DNA of 64,000 bases, taken from Melanocharis versteri (lineage: Eukaryota; Chordata; Aves; Passeriformes; Melanocharitidae). Shown piece by piece: positions 13,720-27,223 of this stretch (positions within the stretch are counted from its first letter, which is position 1; every line of letters begins with the position of its first letter). Position numbers and translations under genes: made by a program. The notes under the pieces were generated by a model that worked only from the letters and a program-made list of their open reading frames with translations, was not told the DNA's origin and searched no databases. The DNA is taken from contig VZTG01002328.1 in the NCBI GenBank assembly GCA_013397845.1, positions 423,167-487,166 on the forward strand, in the 5' to 3' direction.

Positions 13720-14082
13720 TGTTGCAATAACGGACACAGCCCGGGGAGGAAAGAGAGAACCGAACTCAGGAGTAACTAGATAGAAATGCCTTTATGTATT
13801 TATATACAGAAGGGGTTTATACCCTAGGTCGTAGAAAGTCATTGGATCTTAGCTGACCACCCCTCAGGGTTATTGGCTAGATCCTAAAAACACACATTTC
13901 CTAAACAATCCTTCAGACTAACAATAACAAAGTGCAAAAACACCTCACAGGTGCAAGATAGAAGAATTATTTACAAAAGCTCTCTAGCTGTTTTGCAGCT
14001 AGCTCCGTGAGAAAGTGAGAATGCTCACGGACACAGGCAGATACTGAAAAATCTCTCTGCCACTAGGCTTTCAGCATCTACA
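13720..14082 (-). mobile_element. Solo LTR of an endogenous retrovirus (6 bp duplication, ERVK-like)
   Basis: This is a compact 363 bp LTR with TG...CA ends: in the plus direction it begins TGTTGCAATAACGG and ends GCATCTACA. It is flanked by a perfect 6 bp target-site duplication, GTGATC, at 13714-13719 and 14083-14088. Minus-strand TATA-like motifs are present at 13797-13806 (TATATAAATA) and 13816-13821 (TATAAA), so transcription would have run right to left. No gag, pol or env remnants flank it, so it is a solo LTR left by LTR-LTR recombination. A 6 bp duplication is typical of class II (ERVK/alpharetrovirus-like) elements in birds; that class assignment is an inference. It lies antisense to XKR4. 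Confidence 0.85.
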
Positions 14083-14773
14083 GTGATCTGAATTGATAAC
14101 TTCTTGATCATCAGTGTCATAGAAATACATTGCTAATCTGCTGTCACACTGTATCAAAGAAAACAATAAATCAAATAAATATTAGCTAAAAAAAAAAATT
14201 GCAGCTGGCTGTCGCTTCCCCCTTTGTGCCTGCAGAGAACCTGATTTAAAGTCACACTGGTGTAAAACTAATACTCATTTACCTGCACTTTGAGGTAGAG
14301 GCTCAGTAATCTTTAAAACATAGTCTAAGTCTTTGAGTTCCATTTGCAGGGCCCTCTTTGTGTTCTATGTCCAGCCTGAACTATATCATGTTCCAGCCTG
14401 GAGGACCCTGTCGTGTATGTCTACAGACACTGAAACATTATATTTTAACAAAATATTGGGGAAGTAGATGAGTTCAAGAAAAGGAGAGTGCCTATTAATA
14501 TACATTCTTCAAGCAGCAAAAATAATGAAGCCTCATTTCCTGCCTTAACCACTGCTCTGAAAATATATCCATTTTTTTCTCAGATCCTCTGGGTTGTCAC
14601 ACTGTACTGTTCTCTCCCTGCTTTATTCCAAGTTCTCTCTCATGACTTTGGATTTGGATGGCTAAGAGGCAATATCTGCTGGGATTAGCTCAAAGTTACA
14701 TCTATGTGAATTTGCCAGCTGCCAGGGACATATTTATTCACTTACTAATTGGTCCCTAGCTGTTGCAATAAAA

Positions 14774-14830
14774 ATGCCTGAAGGCATAGAAATGCCTAAA
14801 ATTCAGGCATAAAAATGAAATGCCTGAAGT
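14774..14830. repeat. Clustered ATGCCT/AGGCAT inverted repeats
   Basis: ATGCCT and AGGCAT form two adjacent hairpins, at 14774-14787 (2 nt loop) and 14792-14810 (7 nt loop), followed by a third ATGCCTGAAG copy starting near 14820. The block looks like a degenerate tandem array of roughly 20-25 bp units. No function can be assigned. Confidence 0.6.
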
Positions 14831-16040
14831 CCGCTATACTTTAAGCAGGAACATTTCTTTGGGCCCTTCTTTAGCTGCCATCTTTCTTGAACTTCACAGA
14901 ACTTGGTCTCTTTGAGACATCTGTTTCTGCATCAGATTCTGCTGAAATCAGTTGGTCATTCTCAACAGTTGCCATGGAGCAGACTGACGTGCAGATGAAT
15001 AAAGAAACAAATCTAAAACTTTTAAAAGGAAGTGTGCACAGAAATAAAAATTAGTGTAGATTTTCCTGACTTTAATTCAGCATAAAATAATAGAAATGTC
15101 AACTGTGTACTCAGGTAACAAAGAATTAGAAGCAAGATAGTAGAATTCTGCTAATCTTTTTTTTTCTTGGATATCAGGTCTTGTTACCCAGACCTGTTAT
15201 CATTCACTGACAAGCTCAAAAGTTAAAATGATGACAGCAACTATAATGAATAATGTATAAATCTTTTTTTTAAGTTCATGTGACTTAAAATCACATGAGA
15301 TCTTGAAGCAGGAAGGAGTAGAGCTCATATAAAGTGTACTAAAATCTGTCATCTAGATGGATATGAAAATTAGGAAAGAACGAGTGAGGGAGTGCTCAGG
15401 AGCACCTACTGAATGCCTGTTCTTGCTCTCATTTTGTTTGATAGCCTTATGGATGATGGCACGTATCATTTGGCAGCTGAGTTTCCAATGACTGGCATTG
15501 CCAGGCTTTGCACAGAGATATGAGGGTAGTTGGTAGTGCTTAGGACAGCCACCATCACAGGCCGGTCTGAAATTATCACAACCACCTAATTATGGTTTAA
15601 TACAGGAAAGTGTATTTTACAATCAGAAACACAGACTACACCCATAGGATGGGAAATTCTCTGTCTTGAAAAACAGTAATTCAGAAGATGGCATAGCAGT
15701 CAGGAGAGAGAAGAGCTTTTTTGTGAGATCTCGGTGTCAAGTTGAGGCTTTGAGACTTATATTGATCCATGGATGAAGAGGAAAAAAATGTATACAGTAG
15801 ACACATTAAAAAGATCAAACCACTTTGAACACCACCAATAAGACCACTGTGCCCTGTTCTGTGACTCACACTTCCTGAAGGAAGGAGCTACTCAAGGAAA
15901 TTCAAAGGACAGGAAAAAAATGGTCCCAGAGGCCATCAATCATCTGTTGGGATATAAGTCTTTTAGGAACTGATAAACCTGGAAAATTGGGAAAAGTTTG
16001 AAGAAGTAATTCAACCACTCTCTCTGGGTACTTATACATT

Positions 16041-16061
16041 AAAAAAAAAAAAAAAAAAAAA
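16041..16061 (+). repeat. Poly(A) run, 21 nt
   Basis: This is an uninterrupted run of 21 adenines inside the intron. There is no AATAAA just upstream and no recognisable retrocopy body, so it is called a simple repeat and not a retroposon tail. Confidence 0.9.
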
Positions 16062-18434
16062 GAAGCTTAATGGCAGGAGCCAGGGGAACTTTTTCAATCT
16101 TCTAGACAAGCAGCAGAAATGGAAATTAGATTCATTTAAACTTGCAACAAGGTGCAAGTTTTTGGCACAAACCACACATAAATATTGGAAAAGCTTTTCA
16201 GAGGAAATTTTGAGTCCTTATTTTGCTTGGTACATTAAAATTGTGCCAGTTTATCTGCCTGCATGTAGTGTATAACTCTAAATATACCATACATACAAAA
16301 TGTAATACTTACCTACATATATCATGTGTATGTATTCCAACTATCTCAAACATAGGTAGATATATAGCTGTAGAGCTTCCTTACTGGTAATGAATAACTT
16401 TGCAACTAATATTGAGGACAAAGACATAAATATGAGACCTAAAATAATCCAAGCATGAGCTGGAAGCAGAATTAATCTCCAGAATACACTAATAGTCTTC
16501 AAAACAGTTTGTTAGACTTTGCTTCAATTTACATTATCTGCACAGTGGGTGAAAATATGGATTTTCTTTTGAGATGTAGGAGAAGAGGTTAGTGATTGCT
16601 TTTCTACTAACAGAAAAATAAGTCTATTTAAAGAATTATTGTGAAAATACACTTGAACTTTTTCAAAGTGAAAGAAACATAGCAAAGAGTTTGATCCAAA
16701 GGAAACTTCTTCACATACTAACATGAGCTAACAGCTCCAGTTTTTCTTTTGCTAAGTGGGATTGAACAAATACTGAATTGATTCCTTTATCAGAGTGACA
16801 CTAATTGTGTTTTGTCCCAGAGTACCATATCAGGCATTATCAGCATCTTTTCCGAGCTTAGAGAAGTTTAAAAGGCAAATACAAAAAAAATTTCTACATA
16901 CAGAGAATATTTCTTAGACAAATTGTGTCAAATAAGGTACTGACTTCAGACCAATTTTAATGTGCAACTGGGAAAAGTATCAGTTCCTTAATGAGGGCTG
17001 AAATTTATCCCCTTTCAGAAAGCCAATACAAGTCCATGAACCACTGAAAGCCAGTCCTAAACTCACGACTTAAAGAGATTTAAGGGCCCCAATGCTATCT
17101 TAGCATGGAGTCAATATTTTGTTGCCAGTGCCCTGGTCTCACGTTATTGGTTTGTAATAAAACTTAGTATAAGATATTTGGGATATTTTTTCATGCCAAA
17201 ATGCACCTTGGCTTCTAGTCTTTTCTGTGTTGGGTGCTGGCCACACCTAGAGCAATATCTTAAAAAAAAACCCTCTGGTGTATTCGAAATATTTATTTAG
17301 CCCTTCCTTTTCCAAACCCTCAGCAGATATTTTTAGAGCCAGTGTGATAGTGTTATTTGTAGTTTAGGATACTCACTATGTCTTGAAAAAAACCTCAGCA
17401 GAGGTAGTTTGAATTTGCCAGATACTATTTCTGGTATATTCCACCATATTGCAACCAGTATGATCATTTCAAACTGTTTTGCTTGTAGGATGCTGGTGGA
17501 AAACACATCAGAAATCTTGATTAATAGTAAAAATATGTATCTTTCGCCAGCTCATTTCGGGCTTAGGAAAATTGTCTTCAGCTATTTAGTACTGAGGGCT
17601 TCTGAGTAAAAAACTGATGTCCTGGAAACCTTTACTTTTTAAAACTCTGAAGGTCCATGAAATGTTATGCTCAAGTAATTTGAAACCCACAGATCTTCAG
17701 CCAAATCAATGGCTGAAAACCAAAGGTCGATAAATTCAGACTGAAGGAAATGTGCATTGTTAAAGTCAAGGCAAATATCCTTTGGAAGGATGTTTTCTCC
17801 CTTGTCTGAAACTTTTGAATTCTTATTCACTTCTTTGAACACAATTACAGGATTTACTCAGTGCTCATGATGCAATGCTCTGTGGCTTGTATTTTATACT
17901 GATTGTTACTGTGCTATCTCACTTTAAACATAACTCTACATCTATGAAGCACATTACTGAAGTATCACTTTTTTACATGTTTCACTATAAAAAATTAAGA
18001 TAGTGAATTTGTTGCGACTATGTTAAACTGAAGCAAAAAAATGTTGATAGGTACTTCCTTTTCCAGAATTTTTTACTTTTGTCTACAGTCATTGGAAAAC
18101 TGTATTTGTAGTAACCCTCCAATTCTGCTGTGTATTAGGTGCATTCTGCTCCCACATCCTCTCATTAAATCTCAGGAAATAATGTGACAGCTTTGATATT
18201 CTCAGACATCCATTTTGAGGCAGCCAATACATTGCAGGTCACTGGCAGGTGGCAAGACGCCCTTCAGAGGAAGGAGGGTTTACAGAATTTTGAGGAATGT
18301 TTCGTGTATCTCTGTGCAAGGAAAAAATAATTTTCTTGAGTGGTCCTGGAAGGAACAGGTACAACCTGGCCCCTAAGTCCATGACCATATGTACAGTTTG
18401 TGCACGCAAGAATATATTGGCATGAGGTGATTCG

Positions 18435-19340
18435 TGTGATGGGTTGACCTTGGACTGCAGTCAGACATCCACCCACCTGGCTGCTCATTTACTCTGCTTC
18501 TTCAACAGGACAGGGTGAGAAAAGAGGATAAAAAATCTTGTGGGCTGGGGTAAAGGCAGAGAGATACCTCAACCATTGCCACCACAGGCAAAACAGATTC
18601 AGCTTTAAATATCATTTATTGCCAGTGAAAACACATGTGGATAGTGAGAAATACCCACAAATTAAAGCAAGATTTCCTCCTATATCCTCTTTTTACCAGA
18701 ATCAAGTTTACTCTTTCATCTCTGACCCTTCTGCCCTCCCATTCCATGTGGAACAGGGTGATGAGGACTAGGGAGTTGCAGTCAGTCCATGCCAGTTTCT
18801 CTCTCCTGCTTCTTTCTCCTCACACTTTTCCTCTGCTTCAGCATGGGATCCCTCCTACAAGCTATAGTTCCTTCAGGATAAAACTGCTGAAGTGCAGGGT
18901 CTTCATGGGCCACAGTGTCCTTCAAGAAAGATCCATGGGCTGCAGGGTGTAAATACTCTCCATCATGGTCCTTCACAGACAGGGGGAAATTACCTGCTCC
19001 ACCGTGATTCTCTCCCAGAGTCGCCTGGAGAACCTCATCCTCTTCCTTTTTCTCTCACCTTAGCACTTACATTGCTGTTCTCTCATCCTTATTTTCCCCC
19101 CTCCTCTGCCTATCAGACATTTTTGCCCCTTCTTAAATATGTTTTCCAGAGGCACCAACGTTGGCCAATGGGCTCAGCTGTGTCCTGTGGTGGCTCACTT
19201 TGGAGCTGGTTGGAGACTGGCTGGAAACATCTCTGTCCCACATGGGACAAGCTCTGACCTCTTTTCATGGAGGCCACCCTATATGCCCCCATGTCAACAC
19301 CTGGGCACCTGACACAAAGTTAGAAAACAGTTAGAAAACA
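18435..19340 (-). mobile_element. Solo LTR of a long avian ERVL-like element
   Basis: This is a long LTR of about 906 bp. Its plus-strand left edge, TGTGATGGGTTGACC, and the following blocks (GGACAGGGTGAGAAAAGAGG, the TTTATTGCCA region, CAGTCAGTCCATG, and repeated CATGGGCTGCAG-like units) match the arrangement of a common bird LTR family. On the minus strand a TATA-like box, CATATTTAAG, is at 19132-19141 and a poly(A) signal AATAAA at 18615-18620, in the order expected for U3-R-U5. ATTCG occurs at 18430-18434 and 19341-19345, which fits a 5 bp target duplication. The right edge is less certain because it falls within an 11 bp tandem repeat (19318-19350); an alternative end is 19316. No internal retroviral genes are present. 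It lies antisense to XKR4. Confidence 0.82.
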
Positions 19341-19350
19341 ATTCGAAAAC
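19318..19350. repeat. 11 bp tandem repeat, three copies, at LTR edge
   Basis: AGTTAGAAAAC is repeated twice at 19318-19339, followed by a variant, AATTCGAAAAC, at 19340-19350. It spans the proposed outer end of the third solo LTR, so either the LTR end carries a short duplication or the third copy is a chance flanking match. Confidence 0.75.
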
Positions 19351-22300
19351 AGTTTCATGGAGAATTGATTAGGAAACCAATGCTGTTTGTAGCACCACCA
19401 TGCTTTCACCTCAACAGATTTGTTTCCAAATTTTGTACCATTTCAGTTCTGGTTTTGTATTGTTGTTCTGAGAGTTCTTAGTCCGAAGTTTTACTTTCTT
19501 GCCCTGTTTTGATGTGTGGGTTCAGTCCACACCCGCAGCAGCGCCGAGCCCACCACCAAGAACTGGCAGGCCCCTGCCCTGTGGCTGAGGAGGATGGCAT
19601 ACAAACCTTGGGGCAGGTGACACGGTGACTTTGCAAAAGAAACAAATGCTAATACTAATTTCCTCCCTATTCATGCTTATGCACTCTCATACACTAAATA
19701 CAATCTATTTTTTCCTAAATTGTGTATTCTTAAATAGAAGACTGAAACAATCTAATTAGTATTTACTGTGTATGTCTTTGGGGTTTTTTTTTACTTTAAT
19801 ATTTTTCCAAAGAATTTTCAATAAAAAAGTTCCAGTTGATCCTGTTAGATGTCATGGAGTGAAAGTCTGTGTGGTTGGTTCCTCCAAATGAGTGAAATAT
19901 ACCGGGATAAAATTTGCCCACAAGCTGCGTAAGGAAAAACATATAAAAACTCAATGGAAGAGTACCAGTGAAATCACAGAAATGTGGACGAACAGGAAGG
20001 CATTTCTTCAAGAGTTAAGTCCTACCAGGATTTTTCACATGTCTAGGAAACTCCACCTTTTTCTCTTTCTCCTGCTGGGTGGCAGGCAGAAAGGCTGCTG
20101 CTGCTGCCACTGGCACTGTGGAAGGTGTCCGTCCAGGCAGTGCATTGGACAGAGCAGTGCAGCTGGAGCTGTCTCCTGTAGATGGTGCCCCGGATTTAAC
20201 TCGGCATTACGGTGTCATGATGTTTCTTAAGAGCTGATGATGGGGGGCTTGTTCTGCTTGGGGTTGCTGCATCCTCCAAATAATCCCTCGATTTCTGTAA
20301 GCTACTTGCAGCAAGCTCAAGGCATTGAAAGCCCTGAAATGTAGAAATCATGGAAATGAGCCTGGAGTCAGTGAGTATGTTTGTGCTGCACATACTTCAC
20401 TGGAATAAAAGACACCAAATTACCTAACAGACAAGGAGTCTAGCTGTGAAAGTACAGAATCTAAGTTTAGATTCCTAACAGGCAAAATGATCTCATGCTG
20501 TCTTGCCAAGCCTGGCGGCGCACAGACTGCACGACACACATGAGTACCTGGCGGTTGTCACTGCCAGTGAAGGACTGGACTTGATTGGTGGCTAATAAGG
20601 ACTCTTAGACTGAAAGTTTTAAGTGTAACACAATTTTAGTAGAACAAGAAACTAACAAAACTTAGAAAAATGTAATTGAAAGGGAAGAGATCACCCAGCA
20701 TGTTAGCTAGTAACTGGCCTTAGCTGGTGTATTCTGGCAGTGCGACTTCCATTCAAGTGTCTGAAAGAGCCAATTACTTCTACAGATAGAGTAGATGGTG
20801 GTGGAGCTTTTGGTGTCTGTGAAGAAAGAGAGACCTGAATTACTCACTGTGGTCTTTTGAAAGACAGGAGAGAGCCAACTTTCACTGTTCTCGTGGTCCC
20901 TGCATGCCAAGTTGCCTCTCTGTGTTGATTTTATTCATAGTTTCTAACAACAAAAACTGGGTAAAAGAGATAGTTTATATTTAGGGGCAAGGCAAAGGGA
21001 AACTGTGCTTGATTTTATCTTGAAAAAAAATTATGATCATCATCCATGTATTTAAAGCTATGACCAGGATTGCTGCTCAGCAGAAGCTTCTCAACACTGT
21101 CTAACATTCAGATTTGCTAAGGTGGATAAGACCTTGAGCACAGCAAGAGATAAATCATTAGGCAGGTGGCCTGTACAGACACTAAGAAACTGCTAAAGAT
21201 ACATACAATAAGCCAAACTTCTGCCAGTTAACCTTGGTCCTCTACAAAGAGTCCAAACCACTGCTGGTAAAAAATTGGGAGTAGGTAAAATGAATACGGT
21301 TGAAAGTAACACAATACGCAGAATATTTCTTGACTTTCAGGGCAATGGTAGGTTGCTGTGGAGAGGCAAATTAAAGAAGCAGCTGGAACTTGTCTCACCA
21401 GAAGTGTCTACTGAAAGCAGCTGAGAGGACTCATGGGAGAAATTATTCCTATATATGCTAACATGTTCTGTGAGTATTGTGTAACACACAGGAGAAGTAG
21501 CATCAGGCATAATTCTGACTTACGTTTCAACAAGGAAGAGTTCCTGTCACCTGTTATGCTAGATTAATCCAACTCACTATGCAGTGGGAGAAAGTTAAGC
21601 TGAATGTTGGCAAGCTGATGATACCATCTTACTTTGCCTTGAAAATCCTCAGCTATGAATGAAGCCTGGGGCAAAAACTGGAAATGTGAACTACTGGAGA
21701 CTCATCCTCAGACACTGACACTCCCATGTTTGTGGGTTGCAAGCAGTCTGAGTGTAAAACCACAGGAGTGGAACATTTCAGTAGGGTGCCATTTCAATCT
21801 AGATGCAATCAGATATAGTGGGAGTCAAGAAAAAAGAAAAAAGAAAAAAATCATTTTCTGGCCTCAGGGAGCTTATTTCAGTTGAACAGAAAGCCTTTGA
21901 CCTTGATTTAGGATAGCTAATATATGACAAACTTGCTGACGTGGGAAAGTAATGGGATTATTTTGGCAGCATGTATGTGGGGAAATAACCCATGTGAGGG
22001 CAAGAGTTTATATTGTTATCCCTTTAGAAAACAGGAACGCATGAAAAAAAAGTAAGATTAATCTTTGGGTTTCATCTCACAGTATTGGTCAGGGAATGAG
22101 ATCCATGAGAATGAAACACATACTGACAACCTGGACACATGGTCCTTGATATGACCAAGAGCTGCCCTTAAAGCCTTCAAAGCTTCCTGTGTACTGAACC
22201 CCATATGGAAGCACAGTGTGTACAGCATGACGTACATTGCTGTCATACACCGTGTTTGGGAACAGAAGAATTAGTGCAGAAACCCACAGACTATTGTCAA

Positions 22301-25300
22301 GCTGCCTGCAAGGCTGCCTCCACGTGAATCTTTAGCTTGTGCCTGTACTTGTAGAGCAGCATGGCAAAAGCTGTGTAAATATAGCAAGACATTTTCTGAA
22401 GCTGGAGGGATGCAGTCATGGTATGCTGTTTCCTAAAGGACCAAGATATGAATATTAGATATCCTTGGCTTTGGTTCAGAGAAGCACCTGGAAGCTTGGA
22501 TGCATGAAATGTCACTTCTCCAGCTGAGTAGGAAACTCACAAAATAGGCTTTCTTAAAATAATGTTTCAAAGTCTCACATCCCAGGCAATGTTGTCACAC
22601 CTAGATGTCCTGGTGCATTTGGCATTCCTGCTCTTAGATGAATTTACTCCTGGAAATGGTGAGACAAGTATAAGTTTTAAAGGAAGGATGAAGCAGAGAC
22701 AGACGCCTTGGCAGGAGTTTGATTTCTGAAATCAGGTTGAATGTCAAGGAGCACTTTCTCAGATCAGTTCATTCATTTATAGGGTTTCCAGCTGACTCGA
22801 GCTGTTCTTTCCTTATGCTATATAGGATTTATGGATTGATATGATTAGGAAAAAAGTCTTTTGTAGACCTGGATATGCCTATAATCTTTCAAGTCCTAAT
22901 CAGGTTTCTCACAAATGCCATTGAGGAGAATTTCGCTGATTCTCATCTAGTTATTTGAGCTTGCTTGCTTCCTTGAAATAATATTACATTTGTGAATTTA
23001 TTAATCTCTGTATACATTCTCTTTTCCCTCATATGCGTTTGCTTTCACTTGTAAAAGTCATGTTTGTGGGTTTTTTATCTCGTCTTTAATGAGCTGTAGC
23101 TCATTATAGTGTATTATATATTATATGTGAAGTATCCCTACAGAAATGCCACAATCTATAAAATGCAAGCACATATCATATATGGAGAAATTAATAATTT
23201 CAGGAAAATAAATTAAAATTATAATTCAAAGCAATTATGTTCTTTGTTTATCAGAAAAATTCTGATAGACTCTTACTATGTTCAGAACATCTGAAACTCA
23301 TCTGTAATTAAAAAGTTGTCATTCCTTTATACAAATAATATAATTAAGTAATGCAAGCCATTGACAGAATAAAAGAGGTTAAATTGTATTTTTCACTCAA
23401 AACAGATTATAATTAGTTCCTGGCAGAATGCTGTCCTGATACAATGCACTATTTTCTTGCTGTTGTAACCATTGTGGATGGGCTATGCTGCAAAGGCTGG
23501 AAGTGTGTTTGTACACTCCCACTCTTTGCTATTTAAGAGTATTTCAGGTGTCCACTTTAGAATCAGACAAAAGCACGCTTTGCCTGATGCAAATTGTGAT
23601 GTTTTTCCTGTGCAAAACCTGCATTTCTTTCCTCTTCAGGACAGAGCTTTAGAGATCAAATCATTATACTGCAGAAAATGATTAAAGGTTCAGCTTTAGA
23701 AACGAAAGAAACGAGAATATGCTTTCTTGCTTCCTAAGGCCATTTTAGAGAATTCCCACTTTCCTGCTCTTGTAACAGTATGTAGTGAGTGAGCATATAG
23801 TTGCTTGTGTACATATTCACTGGGAATGGCTATTTAGTCTTAATTTCCAAGACCGAGACCTTAAATACAAGACTCTCATAGTACAAGAGAGTCAAATACA
23901 CCAGAAAACTGCTGCAGCACCCAAAAAGTGTGTGGAGACTGCAGATGAGCAAATGAGAAAGCTGGTTCTTGTTTTTCATGAACAGTGGCTCCACAGATCT
24001 CGTCCAATCTCTGTTCATTTCTGAGTGGCAAATAAGTCTTTCTGACTGCAGAAGTTAAACCACCTGCATTGCTAAAGTTTTAGGTTGATAGTGATAGAAA
24101 TTTATTTTAGTTCCTCTTCTGAAATAGGGATAAAGAGGTTTATATGAGCATATACTCAGCAAACGCATCAATATGTTCTAATTAATGATTTATCCATTCA
24201 GTGCTACAATAATTCACTTTATTTCTAACCTTTCCCAGTGAATTATTTATATAGTGACATTTATCAGCAAACTGCCATTTGCATCACTTTTACATCATTC
24301 TTTTCATTATTAATTTACTTTCAATAATTCTTTAATGCTTGGTCTCATCAATAAAGAAAAATGGATGGAGCCCATGAAGCATTTAACTTTATCTTAATTC
24401 TATATCCCTAACACCATTGCCAATAGCCAAGAGCAGATACATACTATATTAACTGCCAATTCCTCCCTTTTGTGCATTCCCTTGTCTCCTTTTCTCTCCT
24501 GTATGCCTGAGTTTGTTCTGTAAAAGCAGAGGATGATTCCCTATTAATGACTATTTAAAAAACAGAATTACATAGCTATTGTACTTGCTTCTTTATGTCC
24601 CAGACAATGACTATGAATTAATTAGCATTAGAACAGTGGAAATTCCTATGAATTTAACATTATAGTCTGTGTGCATTGTTGAATGATTTTACACTTCCTA
24701 ATGCAAAACTGATGATATCTCTACAAACCTCTGGGGGAGTGTGTGAGGTCATTAAACTTAGATTTGCAAAGAAAATATATGGATTTCTGGCTCACATTAT
24801 TTTTTCCTGTGCTGATAATGCTATTCTTGGGTTCTTGTTCAGAGTGGCTTGTTTGCATTGAAGGATTCTTTATCCTATTTATCTACCTTTCCTAACTTTT
24901 CATTTCATGAGGGAAATGAACTGTGCTTTTTCAATACTTAAAACATTCCTACAGGAAAACAAGAACTTACATTTTCAGCTCCCAGGGTTGTCATCAGAGA
25001 TAATGGATACAGAAAGGCAGCCCAGTGTGAAAAAGCAAATATACACGTCAGAAATGAAAACACCAATTTATTCCATGTCTCTTTCCTGTCTTCATTGCTG
25101 TTAGCTCATTTTCTCAACGATGGAAGATTCCAGAAGTAACATTGGTGTTTTGTCATGCAGGCATCTGCATGGGAAGAAAAATTATGAAGTTTTATTAAAA
25201 ATTCTCCCTGGAATCCTAAGTTTGCTCTATATTTCTGCTGATTGTTTGTTATTATTTTTATTTTTAAAGCAAAGGAGTTTTAAATTCATGGATTCCTGGG

Positions 25301-27223
25301 AGCTCACAACATTATTAGCATCCTGCCAGAGAGAGAGAAACACTGGCAGACACAATCCCTCCTGAAAGCAATGAATCTCTCTGTACTACTTACTGAGCAA
25401 AATCTTAGTGTGTTAAGCTGAGCGAATTGTTTACATAGACTTTGTCTCCACAGCTTACATTTTTTCTCTTTTAAAATCTTTTTTTTGGTTGTTTTTTTTT
25501 TTCAAGGTAAATAGCAACATGTATTTGGGCTTAAATTTACCATTTGCTATTAATACAATTTCTTAAAATTTATAATAATTAATATGCTCTTGTTTGTTAA
25601 GTTCCAAAGAAAGCTGTTTAATGGGGAAGAAAAATACTTGCTATGCATCCAGAACCGAAGGTTGTTGAAATGATTAATCTGCTTTTAACAGCAGACAAAA
25701 GAAATATTTTCTTCATGTCAGTTTGATTTACTTCAATAACTAGTTCAAAGTTAAGGATCTGCTTAGAAATAGAATAAGCTGAAACATCACTATCTTTAAA
25801 TGGTCTATGAATAAATTCTCAGTCTGGGCTGCTGAGACTTATGAATTCATTCATTAGCTGTATGTAAAATTAGCTTTGGTAGTAAACCAGTTTTAAGTAT
25901 AAAATGTTTGATACATTTTTCCTCTGTATACAACATTTATTGCAATTTTATTTAAATAATAAATGCACTTGAAAGGCAAGGATTTTGCATTTCAATTGCA
26001 ATTCCCATTACCATCCAAAGCAGCTGGATACAAGTCGTAAGTAAATAAAAAATAATCTTCTAGTAAAGAAGAATTATCATTCATTTCTACCCGAGTGCTA
26101 TGTAAGTGTTAAGCATTTGAATAATTATGCTGAACTATACCATTTTTGAAATGGGAATGTAAGGTGTTTTTCTGATAGTGTATGGAAGCAACGGATTAGT
26201 TTAAAAGTCAGATTTGTTTCAAAGCAACATTTTTTTTCCTAAATTTACCTACAGACAAGAATCAAACTCCCTTGGGGAGAAAAGAACAATACACGTTTAA
26301 AATAAGTATAGAAAAGTCTATTTTTTAAAAACTTGTTTTACAGTTTTTGTATTTTCACAAAACTAATGTTTCAAATCTTATGAGAAATAATTTCATATTG
26401 AATGCTTTAAATATTCGTCAGGTTTTACTAAAATATTATAGTTTAAGGCCTTGTAAATAGGCAGTTCTGTGATACATGGGAGATAGAATGATTATATAAA
26501 TTAAAATACATAGCCCCTTACTTTAGGAGCATCTTTACTCACAATTTTAATTCAGTAAAAAATTCCAACATTTCTAAAATAAATTTAATTTCCAGCTGGA
26601 AGAAAATAAGTTCTGACATTTTCTACTTATTAAAATTCTGTTTAAAAGTGGTGAAAATATCAAAATGGGCATTTTTTCCCTCAGCAAGAATAAGGCAGTC
26701 AGTTTAAATTTTGATGTAACAAGAGTAGCATAAATTGCTTTTAAACATGTAGATTTATGCTCACATTGTTATTGATTTAGTTTATATGTAGATGATGCTA
26801 GCATTTTAATTAGAAAGACTTGGTTGCTTTATATTAGGCTTCTTTAATGACTTCTCAAAATCAAAAAATTCATATTCTTTCTTGAAAACAATAACCACAG
26901 TAGGTCCCCTTAAATCACACAGGTGACAGACACACCTATTCCCAGCTTGCTCAAAGTTGTGAATTAATTAATTAGTTTCAAATATGTAATTGCTAGGGAA
27001 GAGGTTCAGAGTGTGGTTTGATAGCCGCTCTTGTTTATGTGTATCCAGCATTGGGCAATGAAATCTCAGCAGCAGAGGTTCATTTTTCTGAGCCAAAGGA
27101 GAAGGAAGAGGTTTTATTGTGCCAGTGGTGGAGAACATATTTAAAGCAGCAAGGATCTCACCTTTTTCAGCCGAGCGCTGACATACTAATTATGCCTTAA
27201 CTGCATCTCCTGTTTCCTCCTAG
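19341..27223 (+). other. 3' part of XKR4 last intron up to the splice acceptor
   Basis: This AT-rich intron sequence ends at a clear acceptor, CTCCTGTTTCCTCCTAG, at 27207-27223. The segment from about 23,000 to 27,000 is particularly AT-rich and lacks recognisable transposable elements. A TTAATTAATTAG-type cluster lies near 26,960-26,975, about 250 bp before the exon. No coding exon was seen within it. Frames such as 24907-25104 and 25120-25365 lack splice context and homology that I can recognise. Confidence 0.6.

Larger units (their letters stand above)
14083..18434 (+). other. Probable XKR4 last-intron sequence, no gene seen
   Basis: This is AT-rich non-coding sequence between the second and third solo LTRs. 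It contains small inverted repeats at 14774-14810 and a 21 nt poly(A) run at 16041-16061. The frames present are short (about 60-75 codons) and look like chance. No exon or transposable element was recognised. Confidence 0.55.

Noticed and set aside
18264..19257. Frames of 64-121 codons in and beside the third LTR
   Set aside because: Five of the six lie wholly inside the non-coding LTR. The sixth, 18264-18488 on the minus strand, starts in flanking intron and overlaps the LTR edge. None resembles a known protein.
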